From the NCBI GenBank assembly GCA_963664675.2, contig CAXXLB010000009.1, positions 930,001 through 994,000 of the forward strand: a stretch of 64,000 nucleotides of DNA, written 5' to 3'. The stretch comes from JASGMR01 sp963664675 (GTDB lineage: Bacteria > Thermotogota > Thermotogae > Petrotogales > Kosmotogaceae). Made by a program: the position numbers and the translations under genes. Positions 9,205-17,506 of this stretch are shown one piece after another. Position 1 is the stretch's first letter; each line of letters begins with the position of its first letter. The notes under the pieces are model-generated. The model did not search any database, was not told the DNA's origin, and saw only the letters and a list, made by a program, of their open reading frames with translations.

Positions 9205-9233
9205 TTTTATACTTCATTTTTGAGCTAAAAATG
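9205..9233 (-). terminator. Weak hairpin after the rRNA methyltransferase gene
   Basis: CATTTTT and AAAAATG arms around GAGCT form a 7-bp A/T stem between the methyltransferase and hydrolase-like genes. It is followed on the minus strand by a run of T after a few bases. The stem is weak, so its function as a terminator is uncertain. Confidence 0.3.
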
Positions 9234-9301
9234 AGGAGTCTTTGATAGAATCGTGATTAAACATTTCTTTTTATTTTCTTAAAAAACAGGAAACATTTAA
9301 A

Positions 9302-10630
9302 TTATTTTCTGGATAATTTCACAAAGCTTTCTATATGGTGAGTATTTGGAAACAAATCAAATAAAAGAATATTTTTTATTTCAAATCCTTCTTCAATAAG
9401 CTTATTCAAATCCTTTGCCAGTATTGAAGGGTTACATGACAGATAGTAGATGTTTTTCTCGGCTATCTTTGAGATATTTTTAATTAAACTTCTACATCCC
9501 ATTCGAGGAGGGTCGATGAAAATGTTCTCATATTTTTTTTCATTTTCAGATAAAAAATCAAATACATCCGATTTTACAGAAAGAATATTACTAACATTAT
9601 TTAATTTAAGATTGATTTTTAAAGATTCTATCGATCCGGGACTATTTTCTATAGAAACAACATTTTCAAATTTTTTTGATAAAGGTATCGATAAAAAACC
9701 ATTTCCGCAGTACAGTTCAAGTAATTCTTTCCCTCCTTCAACCAATTCAGATATTTCATATATCATATCCTCTAAAAGAAGCTTATTATTTTGAAAAAAA
9801 GAAAAGGGATGAATTGTATATTTGTATTTTTCTAAATTTCGAGTGAAAGGTTTTTTTGAACTATCATATAAAATCTTTCCCCCTAAGACAAGTTTTTTGT
9901 TCTTATTTATCCCTATCACAAACGAACATTGTTCAAATTCATCCTTTATTGTTTCAATGAATCTGATCAAAGGAGAACTTTTCTTATTCAACATAATAAT
10001 TATCATATTCTCATTTAAATTATTCTCTCTCATGACAAGATGAGTTATTTTTTTCTTTTCTTCTTCTGAAAGAGAAGAATCATTAAGTCTTTCCTCAATT
10101 TTTTTCTTTAATTGAATTATTTTTTCTGAACACAGAAAGCATCGTTCTATGTAAATTTTATCCTTTGAAGTTTTTTTATACATACCGAATTTTATCTCTG
10201 TCTCGCTATAAATCGCAATAAATTCCATTCTATTCCTATAATAAAAATTGTCACTATATATTATTTTTTCAATATAATTTTCAATTTTCCCAATTCTTTT
10301 CAACTGTTCTTTCAAAATTTTATTCTTCCATTCTAACTGACTTTTATATTCAAAATCAAGCCAATCACACCCCCCACATTCATAAAAATGTTTACACAAA
10401 GGAGTAATTCTATTTTCAGATCTATTCAAAACTTTGTATAAAGAGCAAATTTCAAAGTCTTTTTTTATTTTTAACACTTTTCCCAACACCCTTTCTCCGG
10501 GATACGCATTTTTCACAAAAACAGTTTTATTATTTTTTGATCTTCCCAAACCACTTCCTCCGCAAACTAACTTTTCGATAACAATCTCTCTGATATTATT
10601 TTCCGGTTTTTTTTTACCATCATCTCTCAT
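9302..10630 (-). CDS. rlmD: TrmA/RlmD-family 23S rRNA (uracil-5-)-methyltransferase
   Basis: About 442 residues. An N-terminal TRAM domain (about 10-65, GGSGLGR and NAYPGERV) binds RNA; it is followed by the iron-sulfur cluster cysteines of the family (CKHFYECGGCDWLDF, later CFLC). The C-terminal Rossmann methyltransferase has LELYCGNGF for S-adenosylmethionine, FIDPPRMG and the catalytic YLSCNPSILAKDL. The product is 5-methyluridine in 23S rRNA; the exact position (U747, U1939 or both) cannot be read from sequence, so the symbol is tentative. Start ATG at 10630 has AAAGGA six bases upstream. The gene is divergent from the DUF2207 gene. Confidence 0.88.
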   Translation of the reverse strand: MRDDGKKKPENNIREIVIEKLVCGGSGLGRSKNNKTVFVKNAYPGERVLGKVLKIKKDFEICSLYKVLNRSENRITPLCKHFYECGGCDWLDFEYKSQLEWKNKILKEQLKRIGKIENYIEKIIYSDNFYYRNRMEFIAIYSETEIKFGMYKKTSKDKIYIERCFLCSEKIIQLKKKIEERLNDSSLSEEEKKKITHLVMRENNLNENMIIIMLNKKSSPLIRFIETIKDEFEQCSFVIGINKNKKLVLGGKILYDSSKKPFTRNLEKYKYTIHPFSFFQNNKLLLEDMIYEISELVEGGKELLELYCGNGFLSIPLSKKFENVVSIENSPGSIESLKINLKLNNVSNILSVKSDVFDFLSENEKKYENIFIDPPRMGCRSLIKNISKIAEKNIYYLSCNPSILAKDLNKLIEEGFEIKNILLFDLFPNTHHIESFVKLSRK

Positions 10631-10639
10631 ATGCAATCC

Positions 10640-10700
10640 TTTCCTTTTCTATGAACATTATTTATATTATAATATACTTGTATCTGATATCCAGGAGGTG
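10640..10700 (+). promoter_or_regulatory. Promoter and ribosome site for the DUF2207 gene
   Basis: TATAAT at 10668-10673 lies in a symmetric A/T block that could serve both divergent genes; the -35 region is weak. A strong AGGAGGTG (10693-10700) precedes the TTG start at 10707 and decides that start. Confidence 0.45.
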
Positions 10701-10706
10701 AAAACT

Positions 10707-12503
10707 TTGAAGAAAGGAATATTCCAGTTTTTTATTAAAATTATTATTCTTACGGTTCTTTTCTTTGTTATCACAATATTTTTTGTTGATAACCCCTATG
10801 CAGAATGGTTTTTGAATTCAAAATACAGTCTTCCTAAAGTAAAAATAACACAGGAAGTCCTGGAAAATGGCCAAATAAAAGTACATGAACAAATAACTTA
10901 TGAAATGAGAAAACCATTTAAAGGAGTTTACCGAAATCAACCCGGAGGAAGAAAAGCGGAGTTTTCTGATCTAAAAGTTTGGATAGAAGGGGCCGAAGAA
11001 AAATATATAGAATATATAAAAAATAACATATGGGGTTTTGAGTTCAGGGTATGGCTGGTTCCATTTAATTCATACAATCAATTGTCTCCGGACGAACTCA
11101 AAACATTCACTTTAAATATTTCATACACTGTAAGTAATTTAATAGAATATGGTAGCAGCATTTCACAAATTTTCTGGAAATCGTGGGGCAGTGAATGGGA
11201 CTCACCGATTCAAAATTTTGAAAGTATTTTTATTTTTCCAGATAGTTTCGTGATTGGAGATATATACGGACATCCCTCTTTAAATTATTCTAAAAATGGT
11301 AATACTTACACTTTTAAAACTGAAAACTATCCTCCAAAAGCATTTATTGAAACCAGATTTGTTTTTGAAAATCAAATCAAGGAACCTTACACCGTCCAGA
11401 ATACGGATGTAACTTTATCAAATATAGAAAATGAAGAAAAAAAATATTCTTCTACGATTACTTTCAAAAATGTATTTCCTATAATTCTTTATATATCACT
11501 AATTATAATCACCGTTCTAGTTTTCATTTTTATGGGTAAAGAAACAAAAATTGATTATAATGCGCTTTACGAGAGGGAAATTCCATACAAAGATTCACCC
11601 GACGTCGTGAATGCGCTGATAAGAATGTCAACCATCGTTAATAACGATGGTATAAGTGCTGTAATTATGAATCTATATAGGAAAAATTATATAGATGTAG
11701 AAACGGATGAAAAACATAGTATCATAAAAATATTAAAAAATAAAGCTGGTGATGATTTATTCCAATCCGAAAAATATTTTTTGAAAATATTGGATAAATA
11801 CAGCTTTGAAGGAATATTCGATTTTGATGTTGTTAAAAAAGAGGTAGCATATTCAAAATCCTCAGGGCAGCTATACACATCATATTACAATACTTATACT
11901 TCAGCAGTGAGAAAAGAATGTTTGGATAAAAAATATTTTGGTGATAAAGGTTATATATTTTCTATTTTGTTATCGATAATATTCTTAATAAGCTCTTTTG
12001 TGCTCAATCTTTACATTTCAAGTTCACCCACACAAAACTTAATTAATTATGCTACAGTAATACAAATTGCCTTTTGGTTTACCGGGGCCGTTATTTTCTC
12101 ATTGCCTAAAATAATATTTGCAAAATGGACAAAAAAAGGCAGATTATATTCTTTAAAATGGAATAATTACAAGAGATTTTTGGAGGATTATTCTTTATTA
12201 AAGGAATATCCACCTAAATCAATCGTCATCTGGGAAGAATACCTGGTTTATGCGACTGCTCTGGGAATAGCGGATAAAGTGCTAAAATCGTTGAAAAAAA
12301 TAGTTCCAGAAAATATATTGCAAGAATCAGGGCATAGATACATTTATGTTCCATATTGGTATACTATGGGTACTGGTTTCAGAACCCTGCATGCAACTGC
12401 CTATGCGGCGGCACACCCTTCAAGTTCCGGTAGTGGCGGTGGTGGATTTGGAGCAGGCGGTGCTGGCGGTGGAGCCGGTGGCGGTGGCGGTGGTGCTTTT
12501 TAA
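10707..12503 (+). CDS. DUF2207 membrane protein with Gly-rich tail
   Basis: 598 residues, TTG start chosen because AGGAGGTG lies at ideal distance; the frame continues upstream but only antisense to the methyltransferase gene. A membrane helix (about 8-27) precedes an extracytoplasmic DUF2207-type domain (about 45-240, with ITQEVLENGQIKVHEQITYE and a YRNQPGG motif). Helices follow at about 258-280, 412-432 and 446-466, with a mainly helical cytoplasmic region between and a tail of about 25 mostly Gly/Ser/Ala residues ending GGGGGGAF. The family is a widespread predicted membrane protein of unknown function. A terminator follows at once, so it is monocistronic. Confidence 0.8.
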   Translation: MKKGIFQFFIKIIILTVLFFVITIFFVDNPYAEWFLNSKYSLPKVKITQEVLENGQIKVHEQITYEMRKPFKGVYRNQPGGRKAEFSDLKVWIEGAEEKYIEYIKNNIWGFEFRVWLVPFNSYNQLSPDELKTFTLNISYTVSNLIEYGSSISQIFWKSWGSEWDSPIQNFESIFIFPDSFVIGDIYGHPSLNYSKNGNTYTFKTENYPPKAFIETRFVFENQIKEPYTVQNTDVTLSNIENEEKKYSSTITFKNVFPIILYISLIIITVLVFIFMGKETKIDYNALYEREIPYKDSPDVVNALIRMSTIVNNDGISAVIMNLYRKNYIDVETDEKHSIIKILKNKAGDDLFQSEKYFLKILDKYSFEGIFDFDVVKKEVAYSKSSGQLYTSYYNTYTSAVRKECLDKKYFGDKGYIFSILLSIIFLISSFVLNLYISSSPTQNLINYATVIQIAFWFTGAVIFSLPKIIFAKWTKKGRLYSLKWNNYKRFLEDYSLLKEYPPKSIVIWEEYLVYATALGIADKVLKSLKKIVPENILQESGHRYIYVPYWYTMGTGFRTLHATAYAAAHPSSSGSGGGGFGAGGAGGGAGGGGGGAF

Positions 12504-12516
12504 ATAATCAAAAATA

Positions 12517-12552
12517 AAATCTCTTCCACTGATTTGTGGAAGAGATTTTTGT
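12517..12552 (+). terminator. Strong intrinsic terminator after the DUF2207 gene
   Basis: A perfect 13-bp stem (12517-12529 with 12536-12548, 6-base loop) runs into TTTTTG on the plus strand, 14 bases after the stop codon. Confidence 0.9.
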
Positions 12553-12640
12553 TATTTCATAAAATTTTCCTTCATTTAATAATAAAGAAAACATCAAATT
12601 GATTTGGTAAAATATTAATATATGGAAAGGAGTGATTAGA

Positions 12641-13834
12641 ATGAATGACCCTATTAAAATAGTTGACAGTGTATATTGGGTGGGCATAAATGATCTTGAA
12701 ACTCATCTTTTTGAAAACTTATGGCCTTTACCTAAAGGAATCAGTTATAATTCTTATTTTATAAAAGACGAGAAAAATATATTAATTGATACTGTAAAAG
12801 GAGATTATTTTGATAAATTTATAAATAAAGTTCAATCATTACTTGATAACAAAAATTTGGATTTTTTAATTGTAAATCATATGGAACCGGATCATTCCGG
12901 GTCAATTGGTATACTATTAAAAATGTACCCGCGAATGAAAATAATTGGAAATATACATACCGCTAAATTTTTAAAACAGTACTATTCCGTACCGGATTCA
13001 AACATAAAAGTTATCAAAGATAACGAAACTCTAAAAATTGGTAAATATAATTTAAGCTTCCATACAACACCGATGGTCCACTGGCCCGAAACAATGATGA
13101 CATATCTTGAAAAACATAGATTAATTTTCACGGGTGATGCATTCGGAGCTTTTGGATCATTAAATGGAAAGATATTTGATGACGAACTGGACTCTGCTGA
13201 ATTTTATAGTGAAGCCATAAGATATTACTCTAACATAGTGGGAAGATACAGCATGAATGTTCAACTGGCTTTTAAAAAATTGAAAAATATCGATATAAAA
13301 ATTATAGCTTCAACTCACGGTCCAATCTGGAAAAATAATCCCAATCACATAATTGATTTATATGATAAATGGAGTCAACAAAAAACTGAAAAAAAAGTTG
13401 TAATTGCATATGGTACAATGTATGGAAATACAAAGATCATAGCAGAAAAAGTGGCAGAAGGAATAGCAAACAATGGTGTGAAAAAAATAAAAATACATAA
13501 TATATCAAAATCTTCACTTTCATATATAATAAGAGACATCTGGGACTCAAAGGGTATCGTACTTGGAAGTTGTACATACAATACTGAACTTTTTCCATTG
13601 ATGAAATCTCTTGTTTCCGCTTTAAATAATAGACAATTAAAGAATAGACTTTTAGGTATATTTGGCTCTTACACATGGAGCGGAGGAGCATTGAAGGAAT
13701 TGGAAGAATACTCAAACAAATGTGGTTTAAAAAAAGTCTTACCAAGTATAGAGGTTCAGGGTTCGCCATATACCAATGATCTTGAAGAAGCATTTGAACT
13801 TGGAAAAAATATGGCAATAGAAATTACAAAATAA
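12641..13834 (+). CDS. A-type flavodiiron protein (oxygen/NO reductase)
   Basis: 397 residues, start ATG at 12641 with AAAGGAG nine bases upstream. The N-terminal metallo-beta-lactamase-like domain holds the diiron site; ligands are at the expected places: His80, Glu82, Asp84 and His85 (HMEPDH), His147, Asp166 and His226. The C-terminal flavodoxin domain begins near 248 (IAYGTMYGNTK, FMN phosphate loop) and includes GSCTYN and GSYTWSGG. It reduces O2 to water, or NO to N2O, with electrons from rubredoxin or a similar donor; no rubredoxin domain is attached. In an anaerobe this is an oxygen-detoxification enzyme. A small helical gene follows. Confidence 0.95.
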   Translation: MNDPIKIVDSVYWVGINDLETHLFENLWPLPKGISYNSYFIKDEKNILIDTVKGDYFDKFINKVQSLLDNKNLDFLIVNHMEPDHSGSIGILLKMYPRMKIIGNIHTAKFLKQYYSVPDSNIKVIKDNETLKIGKYNLSFHTTPMVHWPETMMTYLEKHRLIFTGDAFGAFGSLNGKIFDDELDSAEFYSEAIRYYSNIVGRYSMNVQLAFKKLKNIDIKIIASTHGPIWKNNPNHIIDLYDKWSQQKTEKKVVIAYGTMYGNTKIIAEKVAEGIANNGVKKIKIHNISKSSLSYIIRDIWDSKGIVLGSCTYNTELFPLMKSLVSALNNRQLKNRLLGIFGSYTWSGGALKELEEYSNKCGLKKVLPSIEVQGSPYTNDLEEAFELGKNMAIEITK

Positions 13835-13864
13835 AAATTTCAAACTCTTCTGGAGGTGAGATAT

Positions 13865-14179
13865 ATGATGAAATATAATGAATTACTGGCTAAAATAACT
13901 GAAGAAATGCTAGGGAAATTCCAGAGAGCAGAAAAAAACACCAAATTCCTCGATTTTTTTAACATGGAGGAAAGTAAAACTGTTGATAAAATAATTCAAA
14001 ACATCTTGGATGAAACGAAAGAAAAGCATATCAGAGAACTTGAAGAATTATCAAAAAAGTTGAATATAACAAAAGAAGATTTATGGAATAAGTTATGTCT
14101 TGATATTGAAGAAGGATCTCCAGATGTTAGATTAACAATCGCCAAAAAGAATTATCTTGAGGGTGAATATTTAAATTAA
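13865..14179 (+). CDS. Small helical protein of unknown function
   Basis: 104 residues, start ATG at 13865 (or 13868) with GGAGGTG at good distance; a GTG at 13856 would lie inside the ribosome site. The sequence is charged and almost wholly helical (AEEMLGKFQRAEKNT-like heptads, then HIRELEELSKKLNITKEDL), with no signal or membrane segment. I do not recognise the family. It follows the flavodiiron gene by 30 bases and precedes the beta-helix gene by 17, so the three probably form one transcript. Confidence 0.7.
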   Translation: MMKYNELLAKITEEMLGKFQRAEKNTKFLDFFNMEESKTVDKIIQNILDETKEKHIRELEELSKKLNITKEDLWNKLCLDIEEGSPDVRLTIAKKNYLEGEYLN

Positions 14180-14196
14180 TTTGAGGAGAATTTATT

Positions 14197-15135
14197 ATGT
14201 TAAAAAAATTTTTTTTACTTGTTCTATTTTTAAATGTTGTAACTCTATTCATTGCTGCAGAATTTGTAGTTGGAAATGGAGGTCAGTCAACTATACAGGA
14301 AGCGATAGATTTATCGAATAATAACGATACTATCTATATTGAGGAAGGAATATATACAGAAACAATATCTATAAAAAATAAATCTATAAATATTATAGCT
14401 GAAAAAAATTCTCAGGTTATTTTAAAATCTATAAATTCAAAACCATTTTTTAATCTTTTTAATTGTGGAAAAATCACTTTAAAAGGCTTAGAATTCCAAT
14501 CAGATAATATATCTTTAAATTCAAATTTGAGTAGTCTTGAAGTATATTCATGTAAATTCAAATCAAAAAAGTATTCAATATTGGCTAATAACAGTAATTT
14601 AATTATTGAAAATTCATCATTCACAGCGAGGGAATCTTTCGATTTCCTTGAAAAGAATAAACCAGTGGGAACGAGTAAATCTATAACTGCTTACGATAAA
14701 TGCGATATTGTTATTAGTGATTGTAAATTTATTTATTTTGATTATGGAATTTATTTATCAATAACTGATTATGCTTTCATAGAAAACAGCACTTTTAATT
14801 CAAATAATTATCCTATTTTTGTTACTAAAAAGGGAGATGTAAATATAAAAAGCAATGAATTCTTGAGAAATACAGAGGCTTCGATTTCTCTTTCCGGAGA
14901 CGGAACTATTGACTTACAAAATAACTCATTTTATAAAAATAACAAAAAAGATATAATACTCTATATCCCAACATGTGGAGGATGTGAATGCAGCGCAGGC
15001 CATTTTGACGGGGAAGTTTCAGGTGGAAATAATTACACTGATAAATCATCTTATTCCTCCTCTATTTGCCCGCTTTATTTTTGGGATGAAAGTATTATTA
15101 TTTTAAATACAAAATTTGAAAAATCCAAAGAATAA
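14197..15135 (+). CDS. Secreted right-handed parallel beta-helix protein
   Basis: 312 residues. The signal peptide (MLKKFFLLVLFLNVVTLFIAA) is followed by VGNGGQSTIQEAIDLSNNNDTIYIEEGIYTE-like pectate-lyase/NosD-type sequence and regular coils rich in Asn, Ser and Ile (SINIIAEKNSQ, SLEVYSCKFKS, LIIENSSFTA, DIVISDCKFI). These repeats support a beta-helix surface protein that binds or cleaves a polysaccharide; no catalytic set is clear. Near the C-terminus there is a cysteine-rich insertion, TCGGCECSAGHFDGE, and a final CPLYFW. RBS GAGGAG is well placed. Probably exported to the periplasm or toga. Confidence 0.8.
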   Translation: MLKKFFLLVLFLNVVTLFIAAEFVVGNGGQSTIQEAIDLSNNNDTIYIEEGIYTETISIKNKSINIIAEKNSQVILKSINSKPFFNLFNCGKITLKGLEFQSDNISLNSNLSSLEVYSCKFKSKKYSILANNSNLIIENSSFTARESFDFLEKNKPVGTSKSITAYDKCDIVISDCKFIYFDYGIYLSITDYAFIENSTFNSNNYPIFVTKKGDVNIKSNEFLRNTEASISLSGDGTIDLQNNSFYKNNKKDIILYIPTCGGCECSAGHFDGEVSGGNNYTDKSSYSSSICPLYFWDESIIILNTKFEKSKE

Positions 15136-15557
15136 ACAATGATATTTAATTATTCAATATAGCCTTGAAAAGAGTTTAATTTAAGGAAAGATTTGTATAT
15201 CTACCTATAATAAATATGATATACAAAAATACTTTTTCAGACAAAACCAAATACTTTAGAATGTTTTTGCTTATCTTTTAGCAAGGGCGTTTTATACTAT
15301 AAAGAGAATATACTCAAAAATAATGGTTATTACTTTTTAATTTTCGCTACTTGATGTATTATTTTTTTGTCATATTTTAAAGAGGCTGTCTTATGGTGCC
15401 GGCGAAATTGAATTAGATATAAGATTTATAAGGGATAATATACCGGTGTGTTCATAATAAAATATTAAAAAATTATTTACTATAAATGTGCAGCAAAGAC
15501 TCATTTAACAGTAAATTTTCTCTTTTAAATTTTCGATAAAAAATAAATAATTATTAT
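15136..15557 (+). pseudogene. Intergenic region with a glycerophosphodiester phosphodiesterase relic
   Basis: No intact gene is seen in these 422 bases. At about 15376-15440, plus-strand translation gives YFKEAVL in one frame and GAGEIELDIRFIRDNIPV in the next, then a stop, with HNKIL in a further frame. This is the order found near the N-terminus of glycerophosphodiesterases (FKxAxxxGADxIELDVRxTKDxxPVxxHD). The shifts and stops mark a decayed fragment; the upstream HRG and downstream parts are not recognisable. The rest is A/T-rich and without obvious features. Confidence 0.5.
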
Positions 15558-15974
15558 TTAGCTTTTATTTTGAATCATAAGAATAAATGACCCAATTACA
15601 AGAAAAAATAGAACTAAAAATAATAATATTCCACTAATTAATATATATCTATCTTCAATACCAAGAGTATAAGCGATATTAAACCACCATGAAAAACCTC
15701 CTAAATTAATTTTATATATATTATAAGAAAGTGAAATAGAAGAAATTAAAAATAAAATTATTGAGGTTATTTTATTTTTCCAATAAGCAACTTTAATTTG
15801 AGAAAAAAATGCTACAAGAAAGATTAATAATGGAAATATAAATTCACGATAATCAAAAATAATTTTTTCTCCATCATAAACGTAGGAAAAAAATTTCTCT
15901 CCTATTATTAAACAAATTAAAACCAGCATAAGTAATATCAACAAATTGCTTAGTATCACCATAATTATCTTCAT
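15558..15974 (-). CDS. Small four-helix membrane protein, unknown function
   Basis: 138 residues from the ATG at 15974. Four hydrophobic segments (about 3-25, 42-58, 66-84, 105-132) separated by short loops make a polytopic membrane protein; no motif is recognised. There is no clear Shine-Dalgarno, only a GTGGGG run, and the start lies about 20 bases downstream of the ompB terminator, so expression would need read-through or an unseen promoter. It may be lineage-specific or on the way to decay. Confidence 0.55.
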   Translation of the reverse strand: MKIIMVILSNLLILLMLVLICLIIGEKFFSYVYDGEKIIFDYREFIFPLLIFLVAFFSQIKVAYWKNKITSIILFLISSISLSYNIYKINLGGFSWWFNIAYTLGIEDRYILISGILLFLVLFFLVIGSFILMIQNKS

Positions 15975-15987
15975 CAAATGTAACCCC

Positions 15988-16025
15988 ACAGTAAAAACCC
16001 CCGGATTTTCTCCGAGGGGTTTTCT
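15988..16025 (-). terminator. Intrinsic terminator after the beta-barrel gene
   Basis: Arms around 15995-16007 and 16010-16023 (CCCCCGGA with TCCGaGGGG) form a strong hairpin with T runs on both strands, so it can act in either direction. It follows the stop of the beta-barrel gene by about 60 bases on the minus strand. Confidence 0.8.
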
Positions 16026-16086
16026 TTCTATACATAAAACGATCGATCAGTCAATAAATCGCTTTGATGATTTAGTTAAAACTTAA

Positions 16087-17370
16087 TCAGAAACAAACTA
16101 TGTACTGCGCACCAACTTGCCAGCCTAATTTATCTACACTGTCATAATAACCTTTAATCCAAACAGACAATTCATCAAATAATGTTGCAGACAACTTTGC
16201 ACCAGCTTGCCAGTGTTTCTCACTAATATAGTAAGCACCAAATGGCATTATAGCAGGAGTAATATTTCCTATAGGAAGTGATAATGTCACAGCACCATAT
16301 ACAGAAAGATCTTTGAATGAATCTGCGCCTAAAAGATTTCCTACGTAGTCAGTTGTACCCCAATTATTACAATCAGCATAGTCTGTGAAATAATCCCCTG
16401 AACCAACTGTAACTTCAGCGGAAATTGTATCTGTAAAATCATAATCAACTGTTGCTAAAGCTGCGAGTGATGGACTTGCTCCCTGAGTATAATTGAAATC
16501 AGCACCAACGAACAACCAATCCATATCTAACTCAGGTGTTACTTCTAAGCTGAACTTTTTGGTGTTTATTTTGTATTTGAACCATGATGACAAAGTGAAA
16601 GGATCAAAATCCAATCCTACTTTAACCTTGGCATATTGTCCAGGACCATTAGCGGAAACTGTTCCCGATGCATCTTCGGAATCCCAGTAGAAACTAGGTG
16701 TAACGGTTAGGAAATCGAAATCAAATGCGTAGCTTGCGCCAGCGTACCAACCGTAAAGCATAGGATCGAAGTCTGCCCCAAATCCTGCATATACATTTAA
16801 ATCAGCGATAGGATTTATAGTTGTTTCAACATATGCCCCATTTATCTTAGTAGCATCGAATGTCATTCCTACAGCAGCGTCAACAAAACCCCAGCCACCT
16901 TTCATAGCAAGTTTACCATCCTGGCCACCAATTGATAAACCTAATCCAGGCATACTTAGAATTAAAGTCTCAGCTTTATCACCACTGTCGTAGTAATCAA
17001 ACCATGACAAACCGATGTTGTACCAGCCATCACAATCAGTACAGTACCAGTCACTGCCAAAAGTCTTTGAACTGTAGTACTTAACACCTAAATAGTCATT
17101 GGATAATCCAAGTTCATTAATGGAGAATGAACCATCTGTATAGTCCACATCAAAATCAATACCGAGCTCTCCACCGTTTCCTACTTCCCATCCTAGATAG
17201 AAAGGTGTACAACCATATCCGCCAAAACTTACATCGAATCCAGTTGTGCCATATACCGCTTTAGCCCTCAAACAACCATCTACATATGGATCTACAGTTA
17301 TATACGTTTTTGCAAATCCAAAAGAAAGAAGACAAATTGCAACTACTAAAACTGCAAGAAGTTTCTTCAT
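16087..17370 (-). CDS. Toga outer-membrane beta-barrel protein (Omp-beta type)
   Basis: 427 residues, ATG at 17370 with AAGGGGGT upstream; a GTG six bases earlier is less well placed. The signal peptide (MKKLLAVLVVAICLLSFGFA) is followed by a chain of alternating amphipathic strands rich in Gly, Asp, Tyr and Trp (for example LGLSIGGQDGKLAMKGGWG), and the last residue is Phe, as in outer-membrane barrels. A CxxCDGW element near residue 117 could form a disulfide. It follows the SLH/coiled-coil gene, the usual partner of Omp-beta porins in Thermotogota. It has its own promoter (17413-17441) in addition to possible read-through. Sequence similarity to known porins cannot be judged here. Confidence 0.75.
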   Translation of the reverse strand: MKKLLAVLVVAICLLSFGFAKTYITVDPYVDGCLRAKAVYGTTGFDVSFGGYGCTPFYLGWEVGNGGELGIDFDVDYTDGSFSINELGLSNDYLGVKYYSSKTFGSDWYCTDCDGWYNIGLSWFDYYDSGDKAETLILSMPGLGLSIGGQDGKLAMKGGWGFVDAAVGMTFDATKINGAYVETTINPIADLNVYAGFGADFDPMLYGWYAGASYAFDFDFLTVTPSFYWDSEDASGTVSANGPGQYAKVKVGLDFDPFTLSSWFKYKINTKKFSLEVTPELDMDWLFVGADFNYTQGASPSLAALATVDYDFTDTISAEVTVGSGDYFTDYADCNNWGTTDYVGNLLGADSFKDLSVYGAVTLSLPIGNITPAIMPFGAYYISEKHWQAGAKLSATLFDELSVWIKGYYDSVDKLGWQVGAQYIVCF

Positions 17371-17412
17371 ACACACTTACCCCCTTATGAGTGATTTAAT
17401 AATCTTAGTTAA

Positions 17413-17441
17413 AATATACCATAATGTAAACTTTTTTGCAA
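17413..17441 (-). promoter_or_regulatory. Promoter of the beta-barrel gene
   Basis: On the minus strand TTGCAA (17441-17436) and TATATT (17418-17413) are separated by 17 bases, about 45 bases upstream of the start. High expression is expected of an envelope protein. Confidence 0.6.
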
Positions 17442-17506
17442 ATACTTTTAAGCTATTTTCCCTTTAAAAGTGGTGTCTTAAAATGGAAATATATATTTCT
17501 TAAAAA

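Noticed and set aside
10434..10706. Upstream extension of the DUF2207 reading frame
   Set aside because: It is antisense to the methyltransferase gene; the strong AGGAGGTG and TTG at 10707 mark the real start.
13437..13817. 126-codon frame opposite the flavodiiron gene
   Set aside because: Mirror of a well-conserved enzyme; no start signal.
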